23,770 nt of DNA from an uncultured Oribacterium sp. (GCA_902485915.1 CABTMH010000096.1:1-23770), one strand, 5' to 3'. Counted from the first letter of the stretch, positions 1-8,035 are shown. A program made the numbers and translations. Notes: a model not told the origin generated them from the sequence alone.

Positions 1-1131
1 CTGGTGAAGGTAACGCTTCTCGGTGACGTACTCGTTGAGTCCCTCGACCTTCTGAACCTCGGAAAGAGGTGCCAGGGTGACGATATCGAGGATCTGGGTC
101 TGTCCACGCTTGAACATCGCAGAGCCATGGACTCTCGGAATCAGATCCACCTCTGCCTCGAGCGGACGGATCTCCTCGATCTTACGACCATCCGGTCTCT
201 TATGATCCTTCAGGATCATCTTACGAACGGTCTTCTTCTCATACTGATATACAGCATCCGGAAGCTGCTGAAGGGCATCCTCGTCATCCGCGAGTGCCTC
301 CTCGAGCTTTCTGGTCACCTCGGCCATGTTGGCATCACGCTGCTGCTTGTCATCGGTGAATACCGCGTTCTCCATCTCCTCTTCCGGAACGATGGACTTA
401 ATCTTATCGAAGAGTGCCTGTGGAACGGCATAGCTCTCGTATGGGGTCTTCTCCTTACCACACTCGGCGATGATGGAATCGAAGAAGCTGATGATCTGCT
501 TGTTGATTTCATCTGCCTTATAGATGGCCTCGATCATCTGCTCATCGGAGATGCAGTTTGCGCCGGCCTCGATCATGATCACCTTATCGCGGGTCGAAGC
601 GACGGTCAGGTTGAGATCCGATACGGTCTTCTCTGCGTTGGTCGGGTTGATGATGAACTCACCGTTGATCATGCCGACCTGTGTGGATGCGCATGGACCA
701 TCCCATGGAACGTTGGAAATCGCGGTTGCCAGGGAAGAACCAAGCATCGCAAGAAGCTCCGGTGAGCAGTCCTGATCGACGGACATCACGAGGTTATCGA
801 GCAGAACATCGTTACGGAAATCCTTCGGGAAGAGCGGTCTCATCGGACGGTCGATGACACGGGAGGTGAGGATCGCGTTATCGCTTGCGCGGCCCTCTCT
901 CTTCTTAAATCCACCCGGGAACTGTCCTACAGCATACATCTTCTCCTCATACTCCACCTGGAGCGGGAAGAAATCGATGCCGTCACGTGGCTGTGCCGAT
1001 GCGGTACAGGTGGACAGAACGGTCGTATCGCCATAGTGCATCAGTGCTGCACCGTTTGCCTGGGCACATACACGACCGATATCGACGGTCAGTGTTCTGC
1101 CGGCGAGTTCCATTGAATAACTCTTGTACAT
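1..1131 (-). CDS. pnp: Polyribonucleotide nucleotidyltransferase (PNPase), N-terminal part, cut by window edge
   Basis: This is the first 377 codons of PNPase, the phosphorolytic 3'-5' exoribonuclease that works in the cytoplasmic RNA decay machinery; the rest lies beyond the left edge. It starts MYKSYSMELAGRTLTVDIG, followed by the first RNase PH domain (about residues 8-140, with FPGGFKKREGR and SRVIDRPMRPLFP typical of the family), the helical linker domain (about 145-235) and the beginning of the second RNase PH domain (KRPDGRKIEEIRPL and HGSAMFTRGQTQ). The window ends inside the conserved KRYLHHYNFP stretch. The start is set by GGAGG five bases upstream of the ATG. The full protein is usually about 700 residues with KH and S1 domains, which cannot be seen here. 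It follows rpsO, as in many bacteria, but has its own leader. Confidence 0.97.
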   Translation of the reverse strand, partial: MYKSYSMELAGRTLTVDIGRVCAQANGAALMHYGDTTVLSTCTASAQPRDGIDFFPLQVEYEEKMYAVGQFPGGFKKREGRASDNAILTSRVIDRPMRPLFPKDFRNDVLLDNLVMSVDQDCSPELLAMLGSSLATAISNVPWDGPCASTQVGMINGEFIINPTNAEKTVSDLNLTVASTRDKVIMIEAGANCISDEQMIEAIYKADEINKQIISFFDSIIAECGKEKTPYESYAVPQALFDKIKSIVPEEEMENAVFTDDKQQRDANMAEVTRKLEEALADDEDALQQLPDAVYQYEKKTVRKMILKDHKRPDGRKIEEIRPLEAEVDLIPRVHGSAMFKRGQTQILDIVTLAPLSEVQKVEGLNEYVTEKRYLHQ

Positions 1132-1150
1132 TCGTACCTCCTTTTATATA

Positions 1151-1250
1151 GACAGGGAGGTCCAAAAACACTGATCAGGCTCCCTCTTCGTGCGGGTCGG
1201 GTGCCTGCTGAAAACCGGGCCTCATCAGTGGTCTCGGATACTTCCCTGTC
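1151..1250 (-). promoter_or_regulatory. Long hairpin in the pnp leader
   Basis: The leader between the rpsO terminator and the pnp ATG folds back on itself. Outer arms 1151-1158 and 1243-1250 (GACAGGGA/TCCCTGTC) are perfectly complementary. Inner arms 1169-1180 and 1219-1230 pair at 11 of 12 positions. The pnp ribosome binding site lies just after the base of the stem. In Escherichia coli a long pnp leader stem is cut by RNase III and used for PNPase autocontrol; an equivalent role here is inference from position and shape only. Confidence 0.55.
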
Positions 1251-1304
1251 GATGATTTCGATAAATCCATGTGCACGATCGCAGAAAGGCACATAGTCCA
1301 TATG

Positions 1305-1310
1305 ATTATA
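1305..1310 (-). promoter_or_regulatory. Possible pnp -10 element
   Basis: A perfect TATAAT lies on the minus strand just after the rpsO terminator. The -35 position falls inside the terminator stem and does not resemble TTGACA, so this is a weak promoter call. If used, it would start a pnp transcript that contains the whole leader hairpin. Confidence 0.35.
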
Positions 1311-1314
1311 GTAT

Positions 1315-1350
1315 AAAAAAAGGACGGAGAAAAGTATCTCCGCCCTTTTT
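1315..1350 (-). terminator. Intrinsic terminator after rpsO
   Basis: Arms 1317-1330 and 1337-1350 form a 14-base stem with one G-U pair around a short loop, followed on the minus strand by a run of seven U. It lies 17 bases after the rpsO stop. The plus strand also carries a T run, so it could work in both directions. Confidence 0.9.
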
Positions 1351-1366
1351 CTTTATGAGTTTTAGA

Positions 1367-1633
1367 TTACTTTCTGATGCCGAGCTTCTCGATGAGAGAT
1401 CTGTAGCTGTCCAGATCGTTCTTCTGAAGGTAAGCAAGAAGGCCTCTTCTCTGACCAACCATCATGAGAAGACCACGTCTTGAGTGGTGATCCTTCGGGT
1501 TCTTCTTAAGGTGCTCAGTGAGCTCGTTGATACGTGCAGTCAGAATCGCGATCTGAACCTCTGGTGAACCTGTGTCACCAGCCTTACGGCCGTACTGCTC
1601 GATGATCGCTGTCTTCTTCTCCTTGGAAATCAT
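1367..1633 (-). CDS. rpsO: 30S ribosomal protein S15
   Basis: This 88-residue protein matches bacterial S15 over its full length. It binds the central domain of 16S rRNA and starts platform assembly of the 30S subunit. Family hallmarks are visible: GDTGSPEVQIAILTARI near residues 19-35, LKKNPKDHHSRRGL near 42-55 and the closing VGQRRGLLAYLQKND segment. GGAGG lies seven bases before the ATG. It is flanked by its own promoter upstream and an intrinsic terminator downstream, so it is probably a separate transcript between truB::ribF and pnp. S15 commonly represses its own mRNA through its leader; the roughly 100-base leader here could serve that purpose but no known binding fold was proven. Confidence 0.98.
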   Translation of the reverse strand: MISKEKKTAIIEQYGRKAGDTGSPEVQIAILTARINELTEHLKKNPKDHHSRRGLLMMVGQRRGLLAYLQKNDLDSYRSLIEKLGIRK

Positions 1634-1738
1634 GGTAAATCCTCCTGATGATAAACTATGTCACACACGGTGACGACTTACGCTAACAGAGCTGCCGGAT
1701 GGAGTTCCGCGCAACCATGCCAACGCGCATACGCATGT

Positions 1739-1767
1739 ACTCTAACAGAAGTACCACGGCTTGTCAA
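1739..1767 (-). promoter_or_regulatory. Promoter of rpsO
   Basis: A consensus TTGACA (1762-1767) is followed after 17 bases by TAGAGT (1739-1744), which is preceded by TGT as an extended -10. This predicts a start near 1732 and a leader of about 100 bases before the rpsO ATG. The leader contains several short inverted repeats, including a GTCAC/GTGAC hairpin close to the ribosome binding site. Confidence 0.78.
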
Positions 1768-1800
1768 TCGCTTATTGACCGAAATATCGTCCTTTTTGTA

Positions 1801-1876
1801 ACAGTTCAGGCAGGAGCCGTGTCGGGAAGCCGGTAGCTGGACGGAGGACCGACACGGTCCCCGCTGCCTGATCTGT
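1801..1876 (-). repeat. Long intergenic hairpin after truB::ribF
   Basis: Outer arms 1801-1813 and 1864-1876 pair at 12 of 13 positions, and inner arms 1817-1825 and 1849-1857 (CCGTGTCGG/CCGACACGG) pair perfectly. It begins six bases after the truB::ribF stop. No U tract follows on the minus strand (the next bases are TACAAAAAGG), so it is not a standard intrinsic terminator, though it may stabilise or end the operon message. It shares the TTCAGGCAGGAGCCG core seen in other gaps of this window. Confidence 0.7.
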
Positions 1877-1881
1877 AACTG

Positions 1882-3489
1882 CTATTCCAGCCTGCCCGGA
1901 CCGAGCTCCATCGGCCAGGCGGCTGTGGCGGCGACATCCTTCTCAAGCTGGGCCTTCAGCTCGTCGATCGAAGCGAACTTATGCTGGTCACGAAGCCGGG
2001 TCATAAACTCGACGCGGATCTTCTTTCCATACAGGTCGCCATGATAATCGAGGACGTAGGTCTCGATGGAGGTCGGATTATCGTCTGCGATGGTCGGATT
2101 ATTCCCGACGTTCGTCATGCCACGATACAGCTTCTGCCCGATCAGGATACGGGTGATGTAGACGCCCGGCTTCGGATTCAGCTTTCCTTCCTTCGGGAGG
2201 ATGTTCGCGGTCGGGAAGCCGATCGATGCGCCGATCTCTTTTCCACGCATCACGGTGCCACTCAGCGCTACATGACGCCCGAGCAGTTCGGCAGCCTTTT
2301 CGACATTGCCCTTCTCGATCTCCTCGCGGATGAAGCTGCTGGATATCTCGCGCTCCTTCCCGTTCTCATCGAGGACTTCCTTTTTCTGAATCACATGGAC
2401 CGCGTAGCCGTACTTCGGTGCGCGTGCTTCGAGAAGCGCGGCATCGCCCTGTGCTTTATACCCGAAGGTACAGTCCGTGCCCACGACGATATCCGACGCG
2501 TGCATGCCCTCGACCAGGACGGTGCGCAGGAAATCCTCCGCCGAGACACCCATGGTCTCCCGGTTCACGGGATAGGAAAAGACATAGTCGAAGCCGAGGT
2601 TCCGAAGGCGTGTCAGGTGCTCATCGCTGCTCGAAATCGTATCCTGCTGGACGCCGGTGAGGACGACCTTCGGATTTGCACTGAAGGTCAGGATCGCCGT
2701 CTTCCGGTGTTTCTCCTTCGCGATGCGGAACATGTTCTCGAAGATGAGCTGGTGCCCGAGATGGCTACCGTCGAACTTCCCGAAGGAAATGACGGCCGGC
2801 TCCGGGACATACATCGGCGGTTTCACGATACGGATCAGCTCGCCCCGCGCCTCATACCCGGCGATCTCCTCGATGGTCCGGCTGTCGGAGATCGAGAACT
2901 GACCGACACGTGTACGCTTCAGCGCCGACATCGCGGCTCCACAGCCGAGCTTCTCCCCGATATCCTTGATCAGTGTACGGATATAGGTGCCCTTCGAGCA
3001 GGTAACGGTCATCCGTACGTATGGGAGGTCAATGCTGTCGACCGTGATGTCGTGGATGGTGATACGGTTTGGCTTCCGCTCGATGACCTTTCCCTGTCGG
3101 GCGAGGTCGTAGAGCTTCTGTCCGTTCACCTTTTTCGCACTGTACATCGGCGGAATCTGGTCATAAGAGCCGATGAAGCTCTGCGCAGCTGCGCGGAGCT
3201 CCTTTTCGCTGATATCGACCGGATGCTCGCTGAGTATCGTTCCGGTCGTATCCTCGGTATCGGTTATGATGCCGAGCTTCATCTCCGCCTCATAGACCTT
3301 TTCCGTCGCTTCGATCGAGGAGACCAGCTTCGTCGCCGTACCGGCACAGATCACCAGTACACCCTCGGCCATCGGGTCGAGGGTGCCGGTATGTCCTATT
3401 TTCTTTTCATGAAGGATGGCACGAAGCTTCTTCGTGACGTCGAAGCTCGTCCAGCCCTTCTCTTTATAAACATTGATAATCCCGTCCAT
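1882..3489 (-). CDS. truB-ribF: TruB-RibF fusion: tRNA pseudouridine-55 synthase joined to riboflavin kinase/FAD synthetase
   Basis: One 535-residue frame holds two enzymes. Residues 1-215 are TruB, which makes pseudouridine 55 in the tRNA T arm: DGIINVYKEKGWTSFDV, then GHTGTLDPMAEGVL with catalytic Asp38, and GTYIRTLIKDIG near 167-178. Residues 230-535 are a full RibF: SFGKFDGSHLGHQ (FMN adenylyltransferase, HxGH-type motif), SSSFIREEIEKGNVEKAAELLGR, then the flavokinase domain with GFPTANI, GMTNVGNNPTI, IETYVLDYHGDLYGK and VEFMTRLR. TruB is normally near 300 residues; the C-terminal domain of about 60-80 residues is missing and RibF begins almost at once. The ATG at 3489 has AAGGGA seven bases upstream, overlapping the nrnA stop; an in-frame start 13 codons earlier lacks a good site and would overlap nrnA. 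Separate but adjacent truB and ribF are usual in Firmicutes. It ends the long operon. Confidence 0.95.
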   Translation of the reverse strand: MDGIINVYKEKGWTSFDVTKKLRAILHEKKIGHTGTLDPMAEGVLVICAGTATKLVSSIEATEKVYEAEMKLGIITDTEDTTGTILSEHPVDISEKELRAAAQSFIGSYDQIPPMYSAKKVNGQKLYDLARQGKVIERKPNRITIHDITVDSIDLPYVRMTVTCSKGTYIRTLIKDIGEKLGCGAAMSALKRTRVGQFSISDSRTIEEIAGYEARGELIRIVKPPMYVPEPAVISFGKFDGSHLGHQLIFENMFRIAKEKHRKTAILTFSANPKVVLTGVQQDTISSSDEHLTRLRNLGFDYVFSYPVNRETMGVSAEDFLRTVLVEGMHASDIVVGTDCTFGYKAQGDAALLEARAPKYGYAVHVIQKKEVLDENGKEREISSSFIREEIEKGNVEKAAELLGRHVALSGTVMRGKEIGASIGFPTANILPKEGKLNPKPGVYITRILIGQKLYRGMTNVGNNPTIADDNPTSIETYVLDYHGDLYGKKIRVEFMTRLRDQHKFASIDELKAQLEKDVAATAAWPMELGPGRLE

Positions 3490-3496
3490 AGTTCCC

Positions 3497-4474
3497 TTAC
3501 AGCCGATTGGATACGAAATCCGGTGCATCCATCTGCTTCGAAAGCTCCTTCGTAATGTTGTTCATCACATCATGGTAGGAGCCCTGAAGTGTACAGCCGG
3601 CGGCCATCTTGTGGCCACCACCACCGAAGGTCATCGCCACCTTCGCTACATCCAGCTGGTGATTATTACTCCGGAGACTGACCTTGAAGTTCTGATTGCT
3701 CATTTCATACATGAACATCGCACAGTCGATGCCTCTCGTCTCCCGCATGGTGCTGACGATACTGTCTACGTCCCGGGAGGTGACCTGATAGAACTTCATA
3801 TCCTTACAGGTCAGCCAGCCTGCGAGACAGCGATGGTCCATCAGCATCAGGCTTTCCATCAGTACGCGACCGAGTACCTGCTGCTGTGCATAGGTTTTCG
3901 TATAGTAGCTGTCGTCGATGATGTGGCCGAAATCGATGCCCTTCGTCATCAGGAAGCCGGCGATTTCCATCGTATGCTGCGACGTGCAGCTGTACTTGAA
4001 GATACCGGTATCATGTGCGATGCCGAGATAGAGGCACTCGGCTGCCTTTGCATCGATGTAGCTCGTATCCATCAGATCATAGACGACCTCGGAGGCACTC
4101 GAAGCATCCGGACGGATGGAACCATGCGGGAACTGCTGCGGGCCCGGAACGTGATGATCCGCCACAAACAGCTCCTTCGCATTCTCTGCGAGGCTTCGGA
4201 AATCGCCGACACGATCATAGCCGTTACAGTCACAGATAATACAGAGATCATACTTTCGATCGGAAGGTGTATGCACGATGGTATCGATGCCCGGAAGGAA
4301 ATCATACTTTTCGTTTGCGACCTGCAGGTAAACATTCACCTTCTTATCAGGATACTGATTCAGAATATAATGCTTCGTGCCCAGGGTCGAGCCGAGACAG
4401 TCCCCGTCCGGGTTCGTATGGCCCAGGATGCAGATACTGTCTGCCCTATTAATCATCTGCTGAAATTCATTCAT
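3497..4474 (-). CDS. nrnA: DHH/DHHA1 phosphoesterase, bifunctional oligoribonuclease/pAp phosphatase
   Basis: NrnA-type enzymes finish RNA decay by degrading short oligonucleotides and also remove the 3' phosphate of pAp. The 325-residue protein shows the DHH family motifs in order: GHTNPDGDCLGS (residues 18-29, metal ligands His19, Asp23 and Asp25), Asp82 in ICDCNG, the DHH triplet at 106-108, HDTGIFKY near 154-161, and the DHHA1 GGGGHKMAAG at 284-293. The start at 4474 is chosen because GGAGAAGG lies eight bases upstream; an ATG six codons earlier at 4492 would place that site inside the gene and has no site of its own. It sits between rbfA (39 bases away) and truB::ribF (7 bases), the common Firmicute order, and is surely cotranscribed. 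All key residues are present, so it should be active. Confidence 0.95.
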   Translation of the reverse strand: MNEFQQMINRADSICILGHTNPDGDCLGSTLGTKHYILNQYPDKKVNVYLQVANEKYDFLPGIDTIVHTPSDRKYDLCIICDCNGYDRVGDFRSLAENAKELFVADHHVPGPQQFPHGSIRPDASSASEVVYDLMDTSYIDAKAAECLYLGIAHDTGIFKYSCTSQHTMEIAGFLMTKGIDFGHIIDDSYYTKTYAQQQVLGRVLMESLMLMDHRCLAGWLTCKDMKFYQVTSRDVDSIVSTMRETRGIDCAMFMYEMSNQNFKVSLRSNNHQLDVAKVAMTFGGGGHKMAAGCTLQGSYHDVMNNITKELSKQMDAPDFVSNRL

Positions 4475-4513
4475 CAATCGTACCTTCTCCATATATCAAC
4501 ATATCAGACGGAA

Positions 4514-4951
4514 TTACGCTTCGTCCGACGGCGCTTCCGAAGAGTCTTCGGTATCCTCAGCGGATACCGAAGCGTCCGCCTCCGGACCGCGCTTCGCTGC
4601 ATCCTCTTCCTTCACCTTACGGATCAGCTCGTCCATATGCGCTCCATACATGATGGAGTGATCGGCGACGAACTGAAGCTCCGGTGTGTGCCGGAGATTG
4701 ACGGTCTGTGCAAGCTCACGGCGCAGGAAGCCACTGGCGGCTTTCAGGCCCTCCATGGTCTTCGCAAGCGATTCCTCGCTGCCGAGCACAGAGATATATA
4801 CTTTACAGTACTGGAGGTCCGGTGTGACCTCGGCGTCGGTGACCGACGTCATCGGGGACACACGCGGATCCTTCAGGTCACGGATCGCTACGGAAAGCTC
4901 TCGCATGACCTCTGCGTTAATTCTTGTATTTTTTACAGAACCTTTTTTCAA
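4514..4951 (-). CDS. rbfA: Ribosome-binding factor A
   Basis: RbfA binds free 30S subunits and assists late maturation of the 16S rRNA 5' end and cold growth. The 145-residue product has the usual opening KNTRINAEVMRELSVAIR, the conserved LKDPRVSPMTSVTDAEVTPDL and KVYISVLGSEES strands, and RHTPELQFVADHS near the end of the KH-like core. About 35 residues beyond the core form an acidic tail. The start codon is TTG at 4951, which overlaps the infB stop (TTGA) and has AGAGG seven bases upstream; internal ATG codons would delete the first helix. The overlap implies translational coupling to infB. It is the sixth gene of the rimP operon. Confidence 0.95.
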   Translation of the reverse strand: MKKGSVKNTRINAEVMRELSVAIRDLKDPRVSPMTSVTDAEVTPDLQYCKVYISVLGSEESLAKTMEGLKAASGFLRRELAQTVNLRHTPELQFVADHSIMYGAHMDELIRKVKEEDAAKRGPEADASVSAEDTEDSSEAPSDEA

Positions 4952-7725
4952 CGCTTAACCTCTTCCATTACATATGCTTCAACATAATCCTCAAGCTCGA
5001 TCTCGTTGAAGCCCTCGAATACAAGACCACACTCGTAGCCGGCCTTGACTTCCTTTACATCATCCTTGAAGCGCTTTACGGATGCGATTGCGCCCTCCCA
5101 GATCTTATCCTGCTTCGGGCCACGGAGGATGCGGGCCTTCGCACCTCTCTGTACGAGACCGTCCTTGACCATACATCCTGCGATGTTGCCGACACCGGAC
5201 GCCTTGAAGATCTGACGGATCTCGGCGTGACCGATCACCTTCTCCTCGAAGACAGGGGCCAGCATGCCCTTCATCGCATTCTCGATATCCTCGGTCGCCT
5301 TATAGATGATGTCATAGAGACGCACATCGACATGCTCACGCTCCGCGATCTCGCGTGCGGTCGCATCCGGCTTGACATCGAAACCGATGACGATGGCGTT
5401 CGACGCACTTGCGAGTACGACATCGGACTCGTTGATCGCACCGACACCGGAGTGGATGACCTTTACGGCTACCTCCTCGTTCCGGATCTTCTCAAGCGCA
5501 TCCTTGACGGCCTCTACAGAACCCTGAACGTCGGCCTTGACCACGAGCGGAAGCTCCTTGATCTCGCCGGCCTTGATCTGATCGAAGAGTGCATCGAGGG
5601 ATACCTTCTTCTTCGACTCCTCGACCATCTTCTGCTTGCTTTCTGTGACGAAGGCGGCAGCATAGGCCTTCGCCTCCTTCTCGCTGTCCTTCACCTGGAA
5701 GATCTCACCCGCATTTGGAACGGCGCTGAGACCGAGGATCTCACACGGCTGTGAAGGTACGGCCTTCTTGATGCGCTTACCCTTATCGTCGGTCATCGCA
5801 CGAACCTTACCATATGCAGAACCGACAGCGACGACATCGCCCTGGTGAAGCGTTCCCTTCTGCACGAGGAGACGTGCAACCGGACCCTTACCGCGGTCGA
5901 GCTCTGCCTCGATGACAACGCCATACGCTGCACGGTTCGGGTTTGCCTTCAGCTCCATCACATCCGCCTGGAGAATGACATTCTCGAGCAGGTCATCGAT
6001 GCCCATACCGGTCTTCGCAGATACCGGAACACAGATGACATCTCCGCCATACTCCTCCGGGACGAGGTCATACTGCATCAGCTCCTGCTTTACCTTATCC
6101 GGGTTTGCTGTCGGCTTATCCATCTTATTGATGGCGACGATGATCGGTGTGTTTGCGGCCTTCGCGTGGTTGATCGCCTCGATGGTCTGTGGCATGACAC
6201 CATCATCCGATGCGACGACGAGTACAGCGATATCGGTCGACTGTGCACCACGCATACGCATCGCGGTGAAGGCTTCGTGTCCCGGTGTATCGAGGAAGGT
6301 GATGACTCTGTCTTCGCCATTTACTTCGACCTTTACCTGGTAAGCACCGATGGACTGCGTGATGCCACCGGCCTCGCGTGAGGTCACATTTGTATTACGG
6401 ATAGCATCGAGGATGGAGGTTTTACCATGATCGACGTGACCCATAACGCAGACAACAGGCGGTCTGGTGACCATCTCGTCATCGGCGTCCTCGACGTCAT
6501 CCTTTACGAGCTCAGCGATGACATCGACCTTCTCCTCCTTCTCGCAGAGAATCTCATAATCCACAGCGATGTTCTCTGCATCCTCGTAGGAGATCTCTGT
6601 GTTCAGGGTAACCATCTTACCCTGCATGAAGAGCTTCTTGATGATTTCAGCCGCCTTGATGCGCATCTTGTCCGCGAGATCCTTGATGGTGATTACCTCA
6701 GGAATCGTGATGGACTTGATCTCCTCCTCTACCGGCTTCACAACCTCCGGCTTGATGAACGCGCCCTTGCCGGTCTTCTTCTTGTAGGAGACCTCATCTG
6801 CTCTCTCGTAGGACTGCTCTGCCGTATACTTGTTCTGCTTACGGTTGTTCCGGTTCCGCTTTGCTGCCTCTGCCTTCTCGTTATCGAAATTCTTATTTCC
6901 GAAGGTCTTTCCGGCCACCGGCTTATGCGCTACGCGGTTCTGTGTCGGCTTCGAAGCGACATCGACGGCCGGTGCAGCACCTGCGCCAGCCGGACGTCTC
7001 GTACCGAAACCGGTACCTGCCGGACGCTGACCTGGTCTCTGCTGGCCATTGCGGTCGCCGAATGGACGGCTGCCCTGCGGACGATCACCGCTTCTCTGGC
7101 CGTTACGATCGCCGAACGGTCTCTGCTGACCATTGCGATCACCGAAGGAACGACCACCCTGCGGACGATCACCGCTTCTCTGACCGTTACGATCACCGAA
7201 GGAGCGTGTCCCCTGCGGACGATCACCGAAGCTGCGGCCACCCTGTGGGCGCTCAGCCGGGCGTGCCGTGCGCTCTGTGGCCGGCTTCGCCTGCTCTTCC
7301 TTCGCATGCTCTGCGAGGGCCTTCGCGGCTGCGGCTGCCTTTGCAGCTTCTTCCGCCGCCTTCCGTGCTGCCTCTTCCTCCGCTGCCTTCCGTGCCGCCT
7401 CTGCTCTCGCCTCCTCGGCCTCCTGACGCTTCTGGATCTCATTAAGCTCCTTCAGCGGCGTAACGCGTGCCGTTCCAGGTGGCAGTGGACGACCATTCGG
7501 GCTGGCCTTCCGTGCCGGCTTCTCTGCTGTCTGCGGCTTCCGCGCACCCTGAGATGCAGTGGTGCCGAACTTCGAGCCCAGTGGGCGATTCTTATGATTT
7601 GCGGAATTCTGCGAATGGAAAACAACAGCAAGTTTCTTTTTCTTAGGCGCATCTCCTGCCTTCGACTTCTCCTTACTTCCTTCCCTGCTGTTCATTCCCA
7701 AATCTTTCTGGTTATCATCTGACAT
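4948..7725 (-). CDS. infB: Translation initiation factor IF-2
   Basis: IF-2 is the GTPase that brings initiator tRNA to the 30S subunit and promotes subunit joining. The 925-residue protein has a long charged, Ala/Lys and Gly/Arg-rich N-terminus (1-335), the IF2 N-terminal helical domain (about 340-395, ITIKDLADKMRIKAAEIIKKL), then the G domain with GHVDHGKT at 429-436, GITQSIGAYQV, DTPGHEAF, NKMDKP and SAKTG, followed by domains II to IV ending GLVFEGFNEIELEDYVEAY. GGAGG lies eight bases before the ATG at 7725. Its start overlaps ylxQ by 11 bases and its stop overlaps rbfA. Residues 159-237 contain an expansion of GDRNGQ/RPQG repeats not normally seen at this size. Confidence 0.98.
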   Translation of the reverse strand: MSDDNQKDLGMNSREGSKEKSKAGDAPKKKKLAVVFHSQNSANHKNRPLGSKFGTTASQGARKPQTAEKPARKASPNGRPLPPGTARVTPLKELNEIQKRQEAEEARAEAARKAAEEEAARKAAEEAAKAAAAAKALAEHAKEEQAKPATERTARPAERPQGGRSFGDRPQGTRSFGDRNGQRSGDRPQGGRSFGDRNGQQRPFGDRNGQRSGDRPQGSRPFGDRNGQQRPGQRPAGTGFGTRRPAGAGAAPAVDVASKPTQNRVAHKPVAGKTFGNKNFDNEKAEAAKRNRNNRKQNKYTAEQSYERADEVSYKKKTGKGAFIKPEVVKPVEEEIKSITIPEVITIKDLADKMRIKAAEIIKKLFMQGKMVTLNTEISYEDAENIAVDYEILCEKEEKVDVIAELVKDDVEDADDEMVTRPPVVCVMGHVDHGKTSILDAIRNTNVTSREAGGITQSIGAYQVKVEVNGEDRVITFLDTPGHEAFTAMRMRGAQSTDIAVLVVASDDGVMPQTIEAINHAKAANTPIIVAINKMDKPTANPDKVKQELMQYDLVPEEYGGDVICVPVSAKTGMGIDDLLENVILQADVMELKANPNRAAYGVVIEAELDRGKGPVARLLVQKGTLHQGDVVAVGSAYGKVRAMTDDKGKRIKKAVPSQPCEILGLSAVPNAGEIFQVKDSEKEAKAYAAAFVTESKQKMVEESKKKVSLDALFDQIKAGEIKELPLVVKADVQGSVEAVKDALEKIRNEEVAVKVIHSGVGAINESDVVLASASNAIVIGFDVKPDATAREIAEREHVDVRLYDIIYKATEDIENAMKGMLAPVFEEKVIGHAEIRQIFKASGVGNIAGCMVKDGLVQRGAKARILRGPKQDKIWEGAIASVKRFKDDVKEVKAGYECGLVFEGFNEIELEDYVEAYVMEEVKR
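7015..7251 (-). repeat. In-frame repeats inside the infB N-terminus
   Basis: This stretch encodes residues 159-237 of IF-2 as repeated blocks built from RSFGDRNGQ, RSGDRPQG and QQRPFGDRNGQ. The DNA shows matching imperfect repeats around the cores cgatcaccg and ggacgatcacc. All copies keep the frame and use only Gly, Asp, Arg, Asn, Gln, Pro, Ser, Phe and a few Thr. Such a block is likely disordered and prone to gain or loss of units by slippage. Confidence 0.85.
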
Positions 7726-8035
7726 TCACATTACCTCCGTCAATATATTTGATCATCGCCTGGGCGAAGCCCTGATCTTCAATGCTTATCGACGATCGCT
7801 CGGATCGTCCCAGCTGGTGCCCCAGCGTTTCCTTGGTGCCCAGTTCCTGATATGGCACACTGCGATAGGTGGTCATATTTCTAAATTTCTTTTTCGTATT
7901 ATCGGATGCGTCCTCCGGGATGATCACGAGAAATGATTTTCCACTTTTGATGGACTTCTCCACGGCGAACTCACCGCTCTTACATTTCCCGGCCCGCTGA
8001 CACAGTCCGAGCAATCCATAGATTTTATCTGTCAA
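7715..8035 (-). CDS. ylxQ: YlxQ, L7Ae/L30e-family RNA-binding protein
   Basis: This 106-residue protein belongs to the L7Ae/L30e/S12e/Gadd45 fold family found between ylxR and infB in Firmicutes. The opening KIYGLLGLCQRAGKCKSGEFAVEKSIKSG and the middle LVIIPEDASDNTKKKF match the family pattern of a K-turn-binding fold. Family members bind kink-turn RNA, but the cellular job of YlxQ is not settled. The start codon is TTG at 8035, with GGAG about four bases upstream inside the end of ylxR; the two genes overlap by 11 bases and ylxQ overlaps infB by 11 bases. The overlaps indicate tight coupling within the operon. Confidence 0.88.
   Translation of the reverse strand: MTDKIYGLLGLCQRAGKCKSGEFAVEKSIKSGKSFLVIIPEDASDNTKKKFRNMTTYRSVPYQELGTKETLGHQLGRSERSSISIEDQGFAQAMIKYIDGGNVNVR

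Noticed and set aside
1219..1232. CTGATGAG on the minus strand in the pnp leader, resembling the hammerhead ribozyme core
   Set aside because: The needed GAAA strand and matching stem II are not in the right place in either linear or permuted order, and the sequence is explained by the long leader hairpin.
1981..3555. Long plus-strand open frame opposite truB::ribF
   Set aside because: It is an antisense shadow caused by codon bias; its product shows no recognisable domain and the minus strand encodes a clear enzyme fusion. The same applies to the plus-strand frames opposite nrnA, infB, the NSS gene, pyrG and the adaptor gene.
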